In this document: positions 32,001 to 39,120 of the stretch, piece after piece
Layout of the letters: every line of letters starts with the position of its first letter
Position numbering within the stretch: the stretch's first letter is position 1
Source of the DNA: Ecdyonurus torrentis
Lineage: Eukaryota > Arthropoda > Insecta > Ephemeroptera > Heptageniidae
Direction: 5' to 3'
NCBI GenBank assembly: GCA_949318235.1
Contig: OX439132.1
Span: 21,530,217-21,594,216, forward strand
Length of the DNA stretch: 64,000 bases
The notes under the pieces: model-generated
What the model was told of the DNA's origin: nothing
The model's input: only the letters and a program-made list of their open reading frames with translations
Database searches by the model: none
Made by a program: the position numbers and the translations under genes

Positions 32001-32554
32001 GAGATGTCTGCTGAGGTCTTCCGGGGAGACATCGAGTGGACATCCTGAACGAGGGGCCCCAAGTAGGCCCTCAACTTATTTGTCATTTAATCCATTACTT
32101 ACAGGGCATTAAAATATTGAGATGTCTCCTGAGGTCCCTAGGGGTGACATCGAGCGGACATCCTGAACGAGGGGGCCCTAAGTGGGGCCCAAATAATTTT
32201 TTTGCTAAAAATGAGCCAAAATATTTAGTTGTCCCCTAAGGTCCCCACGAAGGATTTCTGGGAGAGGTCCCCAAATATGGGTCTCGTTCGGGACATCTTT
32301 TTAGACGTCTAAAATGACATCTCATATGACATCTCGGGGGATGTCTCGCGTGGACCTTAGGGGATGTCTTAAAAGAAGTCATTTGGATCTAGCGGGATGT
32401 TGAATTGAAATTAATAAAACGCATATGATAGTATTATATAATAACATAAAATGTATATACTCACCACAGTACTGTGTGGTAGATCTTTACTCAAAATGTC
32501 AAGTAAGTTTGATATATTTTCATCAGATAAAGGTTGCAAAATGTCATATTCCAT
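11033..32554 (-). CDS. GLYAT-like GNAT-fold N-acyltransferase
   Basis: Minus-strand exons 32554-32465, 12141-12019, 11881-11634 and 11444-11033 join in phase to 290 aa, close to the usual length of glycine N-acyltransferase-like proteins. The start MEYDILQPLSDEN is the first ATG of exon 1. The C-terminal half carries the FR47/GNAT acyl-CoA-binding signature V-P-K-F-R-R-R-G-L-A (about residues 227-236), after a beta-strand segment ending in Y-G-G-V-G-L-L, and ends HVINDNLKALEMFKKLGF, the usual last helix of this fold. The family transfers an acyl group from acyl-CoA to an amine such as glycine; the substrate here is unknown. The exon-3 donor must be CAAG|GTTAGA, inside what looks like an ORF continuing to LDEV; that choice gives IALP-S-CPDGV and keeps frame. 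The first intron (12142-32464) is about 20.3 kb and full of transposons. The stop lies in a donor-like GTGAGTAA, so a spliced alternative C-terminus is possible. Confidence 0.88.
12236..12713. repeat. Degenerate (ATCCGGAT)-type repeat array
   Basis: About 480 bases densely filled with TCCGGAT and its complement, interspersed with aaattat and gatc spacers, without a constant period. Both strands contain the same motif because ATCCGGAT is a palindrome. Non-coding; sits at the start of the large acyltransferase intron. Confidence 0.9.
12848..16887 (+). repeat. Left terminal direct repeat (5' LTR-like)
   Basis: About 4.04 kb. It shares with the right copy: the TATAACATATGGGG start; a tttttgcgtctcc/acacatggcctta block (about 13590 here, 18770 there); the aaagcgtacattct block (14876 and 19699); the atagttaaaatctgtg block (16711 and 21272); and the CTACGTCACA end. 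Between blocks it is AT-rich and hard to align. Confidence 0.62.
14817..14945 (+). promoter_or_regulatory. Conserved leader block with splice donor in left terminal repeat
   Basis: The block gtaagacactgtatggctcc...aaagcgtacattct...agctgcgatcttt is one of the best-conserved segments between the two repeats (copy at 19632-19760). It ends in ctcctttg|gtaagt, a good 5' splice site, in both. I infer a transcription start and leader exon whose intron would be removed before the 209-codon ORF. Confidence 0.4.
16890..16899 (+). other. Candidate primer-binding site (tRNA-Pro type)
   Basis: TGGGGGCTCG begins two bases after the left terminal repeat. It equals the first ten bases of the classical tRNA-Pro primer site, including the TGG complementary to CCA. 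The following bases no longer match. Confidence 0.5.
17196..17825 (+). CDS. Unknown 209-aa ORF inside the LTR-like element
   Basis: The only sizeable ORF between the two terminal repeats. It opens with ATG in MADSEKENRVIIKKFNL. It has a helical, F/L/N/K-rich first half, an acidic middle (EESENSMED) and a C-terminus containing TDWDQRGIDW and FGPGGWTFW. No catalytic motif, zinc knuckle or membrane segment is visible. By position it could be a gag-like protein of the element. A poly-pyrimidine stretch and purine tract follow before the second repeat. I do not recognise the family. Confidence 0.4.
   Translation: MADSEKENRVIIKKFNLSLSDFNKIGHDALHTFLKSSKNSDNIMLFQNFFLLQQIISFNLMFSKSTTKEEIFLINRKLEFSTIILKNSMQKLIKMSSDTLMEVHNNNVSEESENSMEDMTCQLEGKNINPVLLAGSSKHTDLQESTIPEGAQQRLVTVASTDWDQRGIDWVTSYSMLDIQEAVHHLQCFRKFGPGGWTFWNSSFRGNKK
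17956..17965 (+). other. Candidate polypurine tract
   Basis: aaggggtgga lies immediately upstream of the right terminal repeat, after a T-rich run, the position expected for plus-strand priming in an LTR element. Confidence 0.45.
17969..21438 (+). repeat. Right terminal direct repeat (3' LTR-like)
   Basis: About 3.47 kb, shorter than its partner. It contains a local tandem duplication of the splice-donor region (about 19757-19900) and about four copies of a roughly 90-bp unit built on gccaagtggtggcgg (20150-20450). Ends CCGCTACGTCACA. Confidence 0.6.
21590..21830. repeat. Repeats of gagaccagtggagatgtctcg type
   Basis: Two copies about 173 bases apart (21597 and 21772). They resemble the sequence just left of the LTR-like element (about 12810-12845, gagaccagtgcgagacatg) and the end of the 118-bp satellite, so the element apparently landed in this repeat family. 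Confidence 0.65.
22090..22465 (+). promoter_or_regulatory. GC-richer promoter-like segment ending in a splice donor
   Basis: Strikingly GC-rich against its surroundings. It has two CCAAT-type boxes (gattggcc near 22187, ccaatcagc near 22241), then a leader ending in gttaaag|gtaagaat at about 22463. It looks like a promoter plus untranslated first exon on the + strand. No downstream coding exon was identified, so its gene or element is unknown. Confidence 0.35.
22677..24125. repeat. Left terminal inverted repeat of the 7.6-kb transposon
   Basis: Matches 28812-30257 in inverse orientation, from cgttcctgggattgacttaa inward through a poly-A run (23881-23906) to cgattattattattttatca. Confidence 0.88.
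24823..26544 (-). CDS. DDE-type transposase-like protein
   Basis: An intact 573-aa ORF. The ATG is preceded by cccttttcag|ggaaacaATG, so a 5' non-coding exon is probably spliced on. Basic N-terminus (1-70), a CGRSTFERFF segment (221-230), a zinc-like C245-x2-C248 after VPKKDQ, then an acidic lysine-rich helix. The core shows TNDAQ (291-295), ELDAT (336-340), CDNCTYQNKN (371-380) and GHTFLECDSVHS (406-417), which are spaced and shaped like the RNase-H-fold catalytic positions D293, D372 and E411 or D413. This is the arrangement of a large arthropod transposase-like family with SDNCGGQN and GHTHMECD signatures; I cannot name its superfamily. Position between long inverted repeats supports a transposase that mobilises this element. 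The frame is undamaged, so the insertion is probably recent or still active. Confidence 0.72.
   Translation of the reverse strand: MRTSKTNTVACSKKARKIARIKGQSYNYKSVNSYGIKSIKKRECKVVGLECTSKKCEQSEEKKCNTFSEEDRNSILSQFWQLDSWDAKKVFIANHVKIDVGFGTVRKSNEYYLTNQHNEKVLVCRDFFLNTLAIKETPLKKWLKEIKFGLLVKKEKNKHNKKKEKNDTFFLHSFTETVEKLPSHYSRAKSNKLYVNHKFNSLRELYDKYTEYCLNKIVTPCGRSTFERFFYKSNLSLFVPKKDQCNKCVAFNNGVLNETDFNNHIKKKEDAKLEKEKDKLKALNGEIVMITNDAQATKSCPNTEANIMYFHLKLCVHNNTIFDVSSKVCKNYMYTELDATACASTFITCIHNFICTKCITNRNIKKIVIWCDNCTYQNKNVILSNALLQLCVRYQIEITLKYLEVGHTFLECDSVHSLLERNMKHVNIYEPIDYVKLAVKARKNPFPYEAELMSYNFFLDFTVKDGQFYTSLRPPKENNSNYQLKVNDLVAVKHNSQGEIHYKITHTEVWKKLKTKPKTNPCIVNYPKLYTSPLKIDYVKFDHLQAIKKTLPAYVHNYYDNLPHEKKKIKNKD
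26600..28811. other. Transposon interior without a recognisable gene
   Basis: AT-rich with no convincing ORF. It lies upstream of the transposase ORF on the minus strand and probably contains its promoter, leader exon and intron. Confidence 0.45.
28812..30257. repeat. Right terminal inverted repeat of the 7.6-kb transposon
   Basis: Inverse copy of 22677-24125. Visible differences include cacgtgtctt here against cacttgtctt on the left. Confidence 0.88.
30258..31330. repeat. Tandem duplication of a roughly 0.5-kb unit, first copy split by the transposon
   Basis: Copy 1 consists of about 22625-22676 plus 30258-30735; copy 2 is 30736-31330. Shared landmarks are actaattacgaggtaa, cacggagagaattgcc, gtggaattttttaacagtac, cacgggaaaagcat and tcttttaattaacag-like ends. 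Each copy contains a hairpin of about 100 bases. Confidence 0.78.
30287..30391. repeat. Hairpin with cacggagagaattgcc ends
   Basis: acacggagagaattgcctga ... and its inverse tcataattctctccgtgt, with paired gttgaaataacag/tgttatttcaac inside. The partner hairpin in the second tandem copy is at about 30828-30929. Confidence 0.8.
31430..32236. repeat. 118-bp tandem satellite, about seven copies
   Basis: The landmark aatattgagatgt recurs at 31641, 31759, 31877, 31995 and 32113, exactly 118 bases apart, with two more diverged units on the left. Each unit carries gagacatcgagcggacatcc and cgaggggccccaagtaggcc. The following 160 bases (to about 32400) are a degenerate continuation rich in gacatct. Confidence 0.92.
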
Positions 32555-33347
32555 TGTTTGTTTTTTTTTTTTTTTTTTTTTTTAAATAAACTGAAATCAA
32601 TAATATAACACACAATGAAGTGAAAGGAAAACACTTTTTTTTTTTTTTTTACTTAAATATGCGCTTATCTGTTTTATTGTTAAAAAAATGTCATTTTTTT
32701 ATTATTATTATTTATTAGTCCCATAGTCAAAATATAATAAATAGATCGATTATATATTCTCCCTTATATTAGTTTTATTGTTAGATAGGAAGCATAATGC
32801 CAATTAAGACTTACGCGATCCTTTAGTATGGAGTGCAGCTCAGATGCAAATGACACTTGCGTGAAAGAGGCGTGAGTGCGCTGGCGTTTATTGACCTAAT
32901 TTTATCTGTAGAGTGAGAGTGTATCCACGCGAAGGAGCGCTTCGCATCTAATATAATAAATCAACTTGAGTGCTAACAAAAGGGATTGCATTTATCTTAA
33001 TAGCTTGTATCTTCATTATTAAGATAGCATTATTTGTGAAGAACTTTGCGCTAAAGGAAATATTTACACACTCTAAATTGGAGACGTTTGAGATATATGA
33101 CTTCTTCATTTTTTGTATTATTATCATTGTTTTGGCTGCATCATGATAATTTATATTTTAGCGGGAAATATTTATGGGGGAAAAAACGCGGTGTCAATTT
33201 TAAATTTTTTTTTTTTTTACTTCTTTTATGTGAATAATATTATTCAACAATTTTAAACTGCGTTGTTGAGAATAGTGCGCAAAACTCGCTTTAACCGGAA
33301 CTGGTTCTTGGAACCGCCGCCAAGAACCTATATACCTGAGAATCAGT

Positions 33348-33381
<34 letters not shown>

Positions 33382-33880
33382 ACCAATACTTAAGAACCGT
33401 TTGCACTATATTTGGCGAAATTTGCTATGAAGGGCAAAAAGAGCATATTCTTTTAAAATTTAAGTAATATATACACGTAAGAAAAAAAAAAAAAAAAAAA
33501 AAAACGCGAGAGAGTGCAGGGGGGTATCCTTCAAGATATTTTTTCCTCTTTCGTGGATATCACTTGACTCAAAATTAAATAGGGGTTCAAAATCATGAGG
33601 GCATTTTATTATATATTATTTAATAAAATAATATACACGATATAAAAACGCGTAGTACATTGAACAAGGTCGGACTGTCTCGTGAAGAGACCAGAAAGGG
33701 CCCACTGGGGGATCCGGGGTGCGAAGGTCCCCGGAAAATTTTAATACACGCCCCCCCACCCTTTTTTTTTGTTTTAATGTGCTATAGCACTTAAATAGAG
33801 CGTTTTTATTACTTCTTGGTTTTGCTAAAAATAAATCATACTTTTTTTCATAGCAAATAAAAAAATATTAAAAAAAATAC

Positions 33881-33922
<42 letters not shown>

Positions 33923-35087
33923 TTTAGAAAAAGAAAAAGTCATATAATATAAAAGAAAGAAATATAATTTAACTTACTGAATGTCAAACATTTTACTTAA
34001 ATTTACATAATATATATTGTACCGTAATATTTAATTTAATTAATAAATACAATTATTGGGTTCAACTGTCATTTTCAACTGAAATAATTACATTTTAGAC
34101 GAACATATTTTATGATACTTTGAAATTAATTTTTAACTATGAATAAGTCTTAATCTTTAAAAAATCATAATTTACTTTTACTTTTTTATTATTATTATAG
34201 CAACATCAATGTGGAAATCTTAAAAAAATGAAGGGGTTAATTTCATTTCATATTCTAAAAGAGAACATTGTCCCCAATCTATTGATTTGTGATTTTTTTT
34301 TTTTTTTGAGTTCATTAAATATTTTTTATAATTTTGGAAAACCAAAAAAATTATGTCACGTTTGGTAACTTATGTTGGGCAGGGAAAAATTGTCAACCGT
34401 AAGGTCATTTTGCGAATTTCAATAATTAATTAAAAATACTAAACAAACTAAAAAAATAAAAATTCGCATATATCTATTTTTAATAAAAGTACCACCTAAA
34501 ATTTGTTGGTATATTCCTCATTGTAATAGAGATAACGACCTGCTGAATAATTTTTCTTCTGCTATACTGTAATGTATTTTTGTCTCTCTCTCTTGCAACA
34601 CTTCATTATTATTATTATTAGGTCTATTATTATTATTTATTATTATTATTTTTCCATGAATTAAATATTTTGGTAAATTTTCATAATACACAATTATACT
34701 TTATCATCAGACATAACTTTTTTTTAAAAAATCTAAATTTTCTGTAAGATTGAATGCTTGAAAATAATTTAAGATTTCTGAAGGTGTTGAGATAATAGAG
34801 TAGTTTTACTAGTTTTTTTTTTAATAGTTCTTGGGCAGTAAACAACAAATCGCAAATACACCATTCATGTATTATTGATCAATAGTATTTTGACTTTCTT
34901 TGTCCAATTTAGAATCAACTCCTGTAACTTCATCTAAAAATGTTAATAATAATAATAATAATAAAAAAATATACAATAAAATAACAGTTATCAAAATTTG
35001 TTTCTGACAAAATTGCAGTTTGTTTAAAAATCTGTCAGTACGTGATGAAAGTTTTATTTTAATATTTTTAACAAAAATTTTAATTTT
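32555..35087. other. Intergenic region upstream of the acyltransferase gene
   Basis: The first 400 bases should include the promoter of the minus-strand acyltransferase gene. A locally GC-richer stretch at 32815-32960 contains gcgaaggagcgcttcgc (a short hairpin) and cttgcgtgaaagaggcgtga, but no certain core promoter motif. Beyond it lie poly-T/poly-A runs, a (TA)n tract (33887-33917), (ATT)n near 34605-34655 and AT-rich DNA with no gene. Confidence 0.4.
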
Positions 35088-35706
35088 GGGTGCGTACCGT
35101 ATTCACTTGCGAGCGCTGAGAGTGCTGACAAAACGTACCGTATCACCTCTGTCAGCGCTTCACAGCGTTTACCGAAGAGACCCGAACAGACAACAGCTGA
35201 TGCTGATAACCTCTGCGCGCTTCTGAAAGTAAATAGGTGAGGCGCCTCACAGAGGTCTGGCGTACCGTATTTGCTAGCGCAAAGTATCCAAATTGCTCAG
35301 AATTCGTACCGTATTGCCACAGCACTGCACAGCGCTCTTATCAAAATACGGTACGCACCTTTTTTTTTTTTTGACGAGCTAGCAAGGGATCCCCGGACCA
35401 GGGGGGCCCGATCAGGAATCCCTGACCAACTTAGGGTGCGTACCGTATTTCGATGAGAGCGCTGTGCAGTGCTGTGGCAATACGGTACAAATTCTGAGCA
35501 ATTTGGATACTTTGCGCTAGCAAATACGGTACGCCAGACCTCTGTGAGGCGCCTCACTTATTTACTTTCAGAAGCGCGCAGAGGTTATCAGCATCAGCTG
35601 TTGTCCGTTCGGGTCTCTTCGGTAAACGCTGTGAAGCGCTGATAGAGGTGATACGGTACGTTTTGTCAGCACTCTCAGCGCTCGCAAGTGATTACGGTAC
35701 GCACCC
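35088..35706. mobile_element. Paired inverted copies of a GTACCGTAT-rich element
   Basis: Arm 1 (35088-35359) and arm 2 (35434-35706) are near-perfect inverse copies around a 74-base spacer. Each arm itself starts gggtgcgtaccgtatt and ends in the inverse, so each is a complete terminal-inverted-repeat unit. CGTACCGTAT or its complement recurs about five times per arm. No coding potential on its own merits. Confidence 0.85.
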
Positions 35707-36862
35707 ATTGAAAAAGAAAGCTTGAATCGCATAACATCGGCCTCAAAACAGGTGTTCATCCTTCATCAGTCAATATAATTTTTTTAATTGAATTGTGTGA
35801 GGTATTATGTAAAAAATAAACTTAAAGGAAGATTTGTTTTAAAACTATTTTATTAACAGTAAATAAAGTTCTAACATTGTTGATCTGGGGGGGGGGGGGG
35901 TCATAGTAACACTTCTTAAAATAAAAATATTCTGCTCGTTATTGAGAGAGAGAGAGAGAGAGAGAGAGAAAGAAAGAAAGGAAAAGTGCTTTTATTTTAA
36001 CTTACTTTTAGTCCAAGTTGTTTTACATACCAATGCTTTGCCATGTCAATTCATTTGGGACAAATTTATAGAAGGAGCAATAAGTAGGAGTTTATATTCG
36101 TCACAATTTTCTCTGTGATTGACTTAACTTTTCATATTTGTGGTCCAGTAAAGTGCTTCTCTCTCTCTCTCTCTCTCTCTCTCTAATATATTTATAAAAA
36201 AAAAACGTGGTGGCTTGTAATTTCTGCAGTTAATTTATTTTTCTCCTAATTGTGTATGAAACAAGTTTTAAAAAGAAAAACAAAATACTTTTGGTGAAAA
36301 AATAAAAAATAGTAATTCAAATTTGTTTAAACTCAGCAAAGTGGATGTATAAGCTTCGTTTTTAATAAAATTGGATGAATTAAATGGTATAATTAGAGTA
36401 TTAAAAGGTAGTATAGTATTAAGTAATTAACTAAAACCTAAAAGTTCCAGAGTCCCAGCACCAGCACTCATTTGAAGCACTCTGTAACAGAGGCTATTCA
36501 AAATAATAAAGAAATAAAGCTCAAAATTTGGAGCTTAACCTTGGAGTGTGCTAGCCAATATCAAAGGCAGTAAAGGAAAAGCTTCGGGAATCCTAATTTC
36601 TATCCTTTAGTATTTTAGATTGCTGGACTTTTTTTGTTTAAGAAAACTACTGTACTCTATTGAGGCTGGAAAAAAATAAAGTGGTGGATATACTAGAGTT
36701 TAGACTACTCTAGAAACACCTTAACTTATTTTAAAATAATAATAATAATCACCAGTAACATCCATTAAACAACTTTTGGTTAGTACTACACAAGCATAAA
36801 GGAAAATGGGACAAATAGGATAATAAACTATTTTACACTATTTTCTTAGGCACAATATATCT
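35707..36862. other. Non-coding region 3' of the thioesterase gene
   Basis: Holds a G run (35887-35900), (GA)n at 35944-35970, (CT)n at 36158-36184 and AT-rich DNA including the 3' UTR of the minus-strand ACOT13 gene near its right end. No other gene seen. Confidence 0.5.
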
Positions 36863-38626
36863 TCAAGATCCTATGAATTTTGTATGTGATCCAGTTGCAA
36901 TAATATCACCCGTTTTCTTATTTTTTATATCAACCTCAAGAAATGCTAAATTTTTCCCAGCTTTTACAGTGTTTGCATTTATTACGATTTCGTCTCCTTC
37001 TCTGGCTGCTTTCAAGTAGCTGTAAAGTGATAAACAAGAATTACTATGGTATAGAGTGCACAATGTTCATACACAAATATGGATATACACTACACTACAC
37101 ACACACACACACACGTTGGTTGGTTTTACGAGGCTACTTATTATATTTATAGCATATTATAGGCTTAATTTTTTTCCTTTTGGGACTTTCTTTAGCCCAC
37201 ATAGCAACAATCAATTACAAGTTAATTAATAGTAGGGTCAAATTTGGGATTTTGTTTGACGGACTAAAATCAGTATACTGTAATCAAGTTCAGCAACTTG
37301 TGTTGCACAGGCTCCAGACAGGCTCCACCAATGTTTTCTATTTTAATTCATAACCCCAAAACTACCCAATACTAGAGCTAACAACTCGAAATCCGGTTTG
37401 AACATTTTCAAAAAAACGAGCACTAGAAGATTTTGGCCCGGGCGGCTGCTCGAACCGGTTTAAACTTACAGCTCTAGTACACTTTTTTTTTTTTTAATTT
37501 AATTTGACAAGACTAATTCTTGTTTCAACATATATGTATAATGTTGCTATGATTGAATTGGGTCAATAAAAATATTTCTATAGGGATTTACTGGGATTGA
37601 ATACTGCACTTCACATATTACACGTATGTGCGAGTGTGTGTGTGTGATGGCCAAAATCTATGCGGTAAGCAAAATGAATGACATAAGAGTAAGACCCTCA
37701 TCAGTCAGAAGGCCCAGGGACAAATAACTGTGAAGAGGGGCAGCATAGCAAGTTTGTTTGTCTTTTTTGGTACTTTGCAAATGTAATATATTATGTGCTA
37801 TTTTTTTCATTCTTTTGTTATTGTCTTTACATTAAAAGTAGGGCCTTCTATCGGAGGGCTTTTCTGACTATAGGCATATATATTTTGGACTTTATATTGA
37901 CAGAGAGGTTTGTTCAGAATAATTTTATGCTGTGTTCAAATTGAGCTTTTTGTAATTGGAATGTTCAATTATTTCATCAAAATAACATGCATTCTTATAG
38001 AGCTCTTTTAACAATTCCAATTAGAAACAGCTCAATGTGAATATGGCATTCATCTTACGAGCTATATATACACTGTAAACGTTTTTCCTTCATACCTTTT
38101 TGTTTTTCACTTCAGAAAAGTAATATGAATACATACGTGACATGGATATCTACAGAGACACCAGCAACCCCTCTATCATGAGTTAAGAGTGCACAGGAGG
38201 AGATACAATCAACAAGGGTTGCTGTTAATCCTCCATGCAAAGTCCCTCCGTTGTTCTGATGTTCAGGTCCTACCACCATCTCAGCCACACATCTACCTTG
38301 ACCAGCGGTAACAACTTTTACCTGAAAGAAGAAATAATAATAACTTATAAATGAAATCAGCAATCATCACCGCATCAAGCCATCAAAATTCTGGCATGAT
38401 TTACATTCGAGTGAGATTGCATAAATATGTATTGCGTATATAAGCAAGCATATATGATAATATAAGCAAATTGCATATTTGCATACATTTTTGCCGTGTA
38501 TGTATGATTTTACTTGTGCATGGATTTATAAATATTACTTACCTTCTCTATTACTTTGTCAAAGCCTTTGGACTGCACCATATACTTGACAATGTCCTTC
38601 GCAAATTTGGTGCCATTTCCTGCCAT
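36863..38626 (-). CDS. ACOT13: Acyl-coenzyme A thioesterase 13 (hotdog fold)
   Basis: Minus-strand exons 38626-38543, 38321-38137 and 37019-36863 join in phase (28 + 61 + 1 + 51 codons) to 141 aa, one residue longer than the human protein. The start is MAGNGTKFAKDIVKYM. The hotdog signature NNGGTLHGGLTATLVD is intact: N51, H57-G58-G59 and D66 correspond to the catalytic Asn, His-Gly-Gly and Asp of THEM2/ACOT13. GVSVDIHVTYLKAAREGDEI and the KAGKNLAF segment follow, and the protein ends SHTKFIGS. The enzyme hydrolyses long-chain acyl-CoA to free fatty acid and CoA, as a tetramer associated with mitochondria and cytosol in mammals. It is divergently transcribed from HBS1L across a gap of about 0.5 kb. 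All catalytic residues are present, so it should be active. Confidence 0.95.
37928..38050. mobile_element. Short foldback MITE in ACOT13 intron 2
   Basis: atgctgtgttcaaattgagc at the left and its inverse gctcaatgtgaatatggcat at the right, with paired gtaattgga/tccaatta inside; about 120 bases. Confidence 0.75.
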
Positions 38627-39120
38627 ATTTATTTTGTTTAACTCTGGTTTAACTATTTTGAATATTTTGATGTACGCCTTCTTTTTAAATAGCCGTGCGA
38701 GCCGTGCAGCGACTGCCGACTGCAGCGCCAGCGCTGTAGATAAATTAGGGGGCGTGGTTGTGACTGTCGTGAGCTGGTCGTGAAAAGTCGTGACGTGAGT
38801 GAAGTGAAGTTAACTGAACAAGACAAAAATCTGCAGAAATATTTTTATCGATAAGCTAATAAGCTAAATATTTTTTCTTAATTTTCATTAGCTTATTTTA
38901 CCTTAAATTTTTTTAAAAAAGTCAGAAAAAAAAAAAAAATAAATAAAAAATGAAGCGCGCCAAAAACAAGTATAATACATCTCTTTGAGAAAAACTTCAT
39001 TGAATTAGTGTTGCATGCAGGCCAGCTGTTGAAAGCGATTGACACATTTATTTTAGCAGGTTTTATGCAAGAAATAATGATTGTCTGATGATGGTGACAT
39101 AAGAAAACAAATTAATAAAT
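38627..39120. promoter_or_regulatory. Shared promoter interval between ACOT13 and HBS1L
   Basis: 494 bases separate the two divergent start codons. The ACOT13-proximal part (38690-38770) is GC-rich (gccgtgcagcgactgccgac, ggggcgtgg). The HBS1L-proximal part is AT-rich. No TATA box is clear; it probably works as a bidirectional housekeeping promoter. Confidence 0.5.

Noticed and set aside
32036..32239. 67-codon frame in the satellite
   Set aside because: Frame across 118-bp tandem repeats; 118 is not a multiple of three and neighbouring units are closed.
35020..35759. Several 60-86-codon frames with similar sequence on both strands
   Set aside because: Mirror translations of the inverted GTACCGTAT element; they repeat because the DNA is an inverted repeat.
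37690..37760. CTGATGAGGG on the minus strand as a hammerhead candidate
   Set aside because: No GAAA box or stem II downstream.
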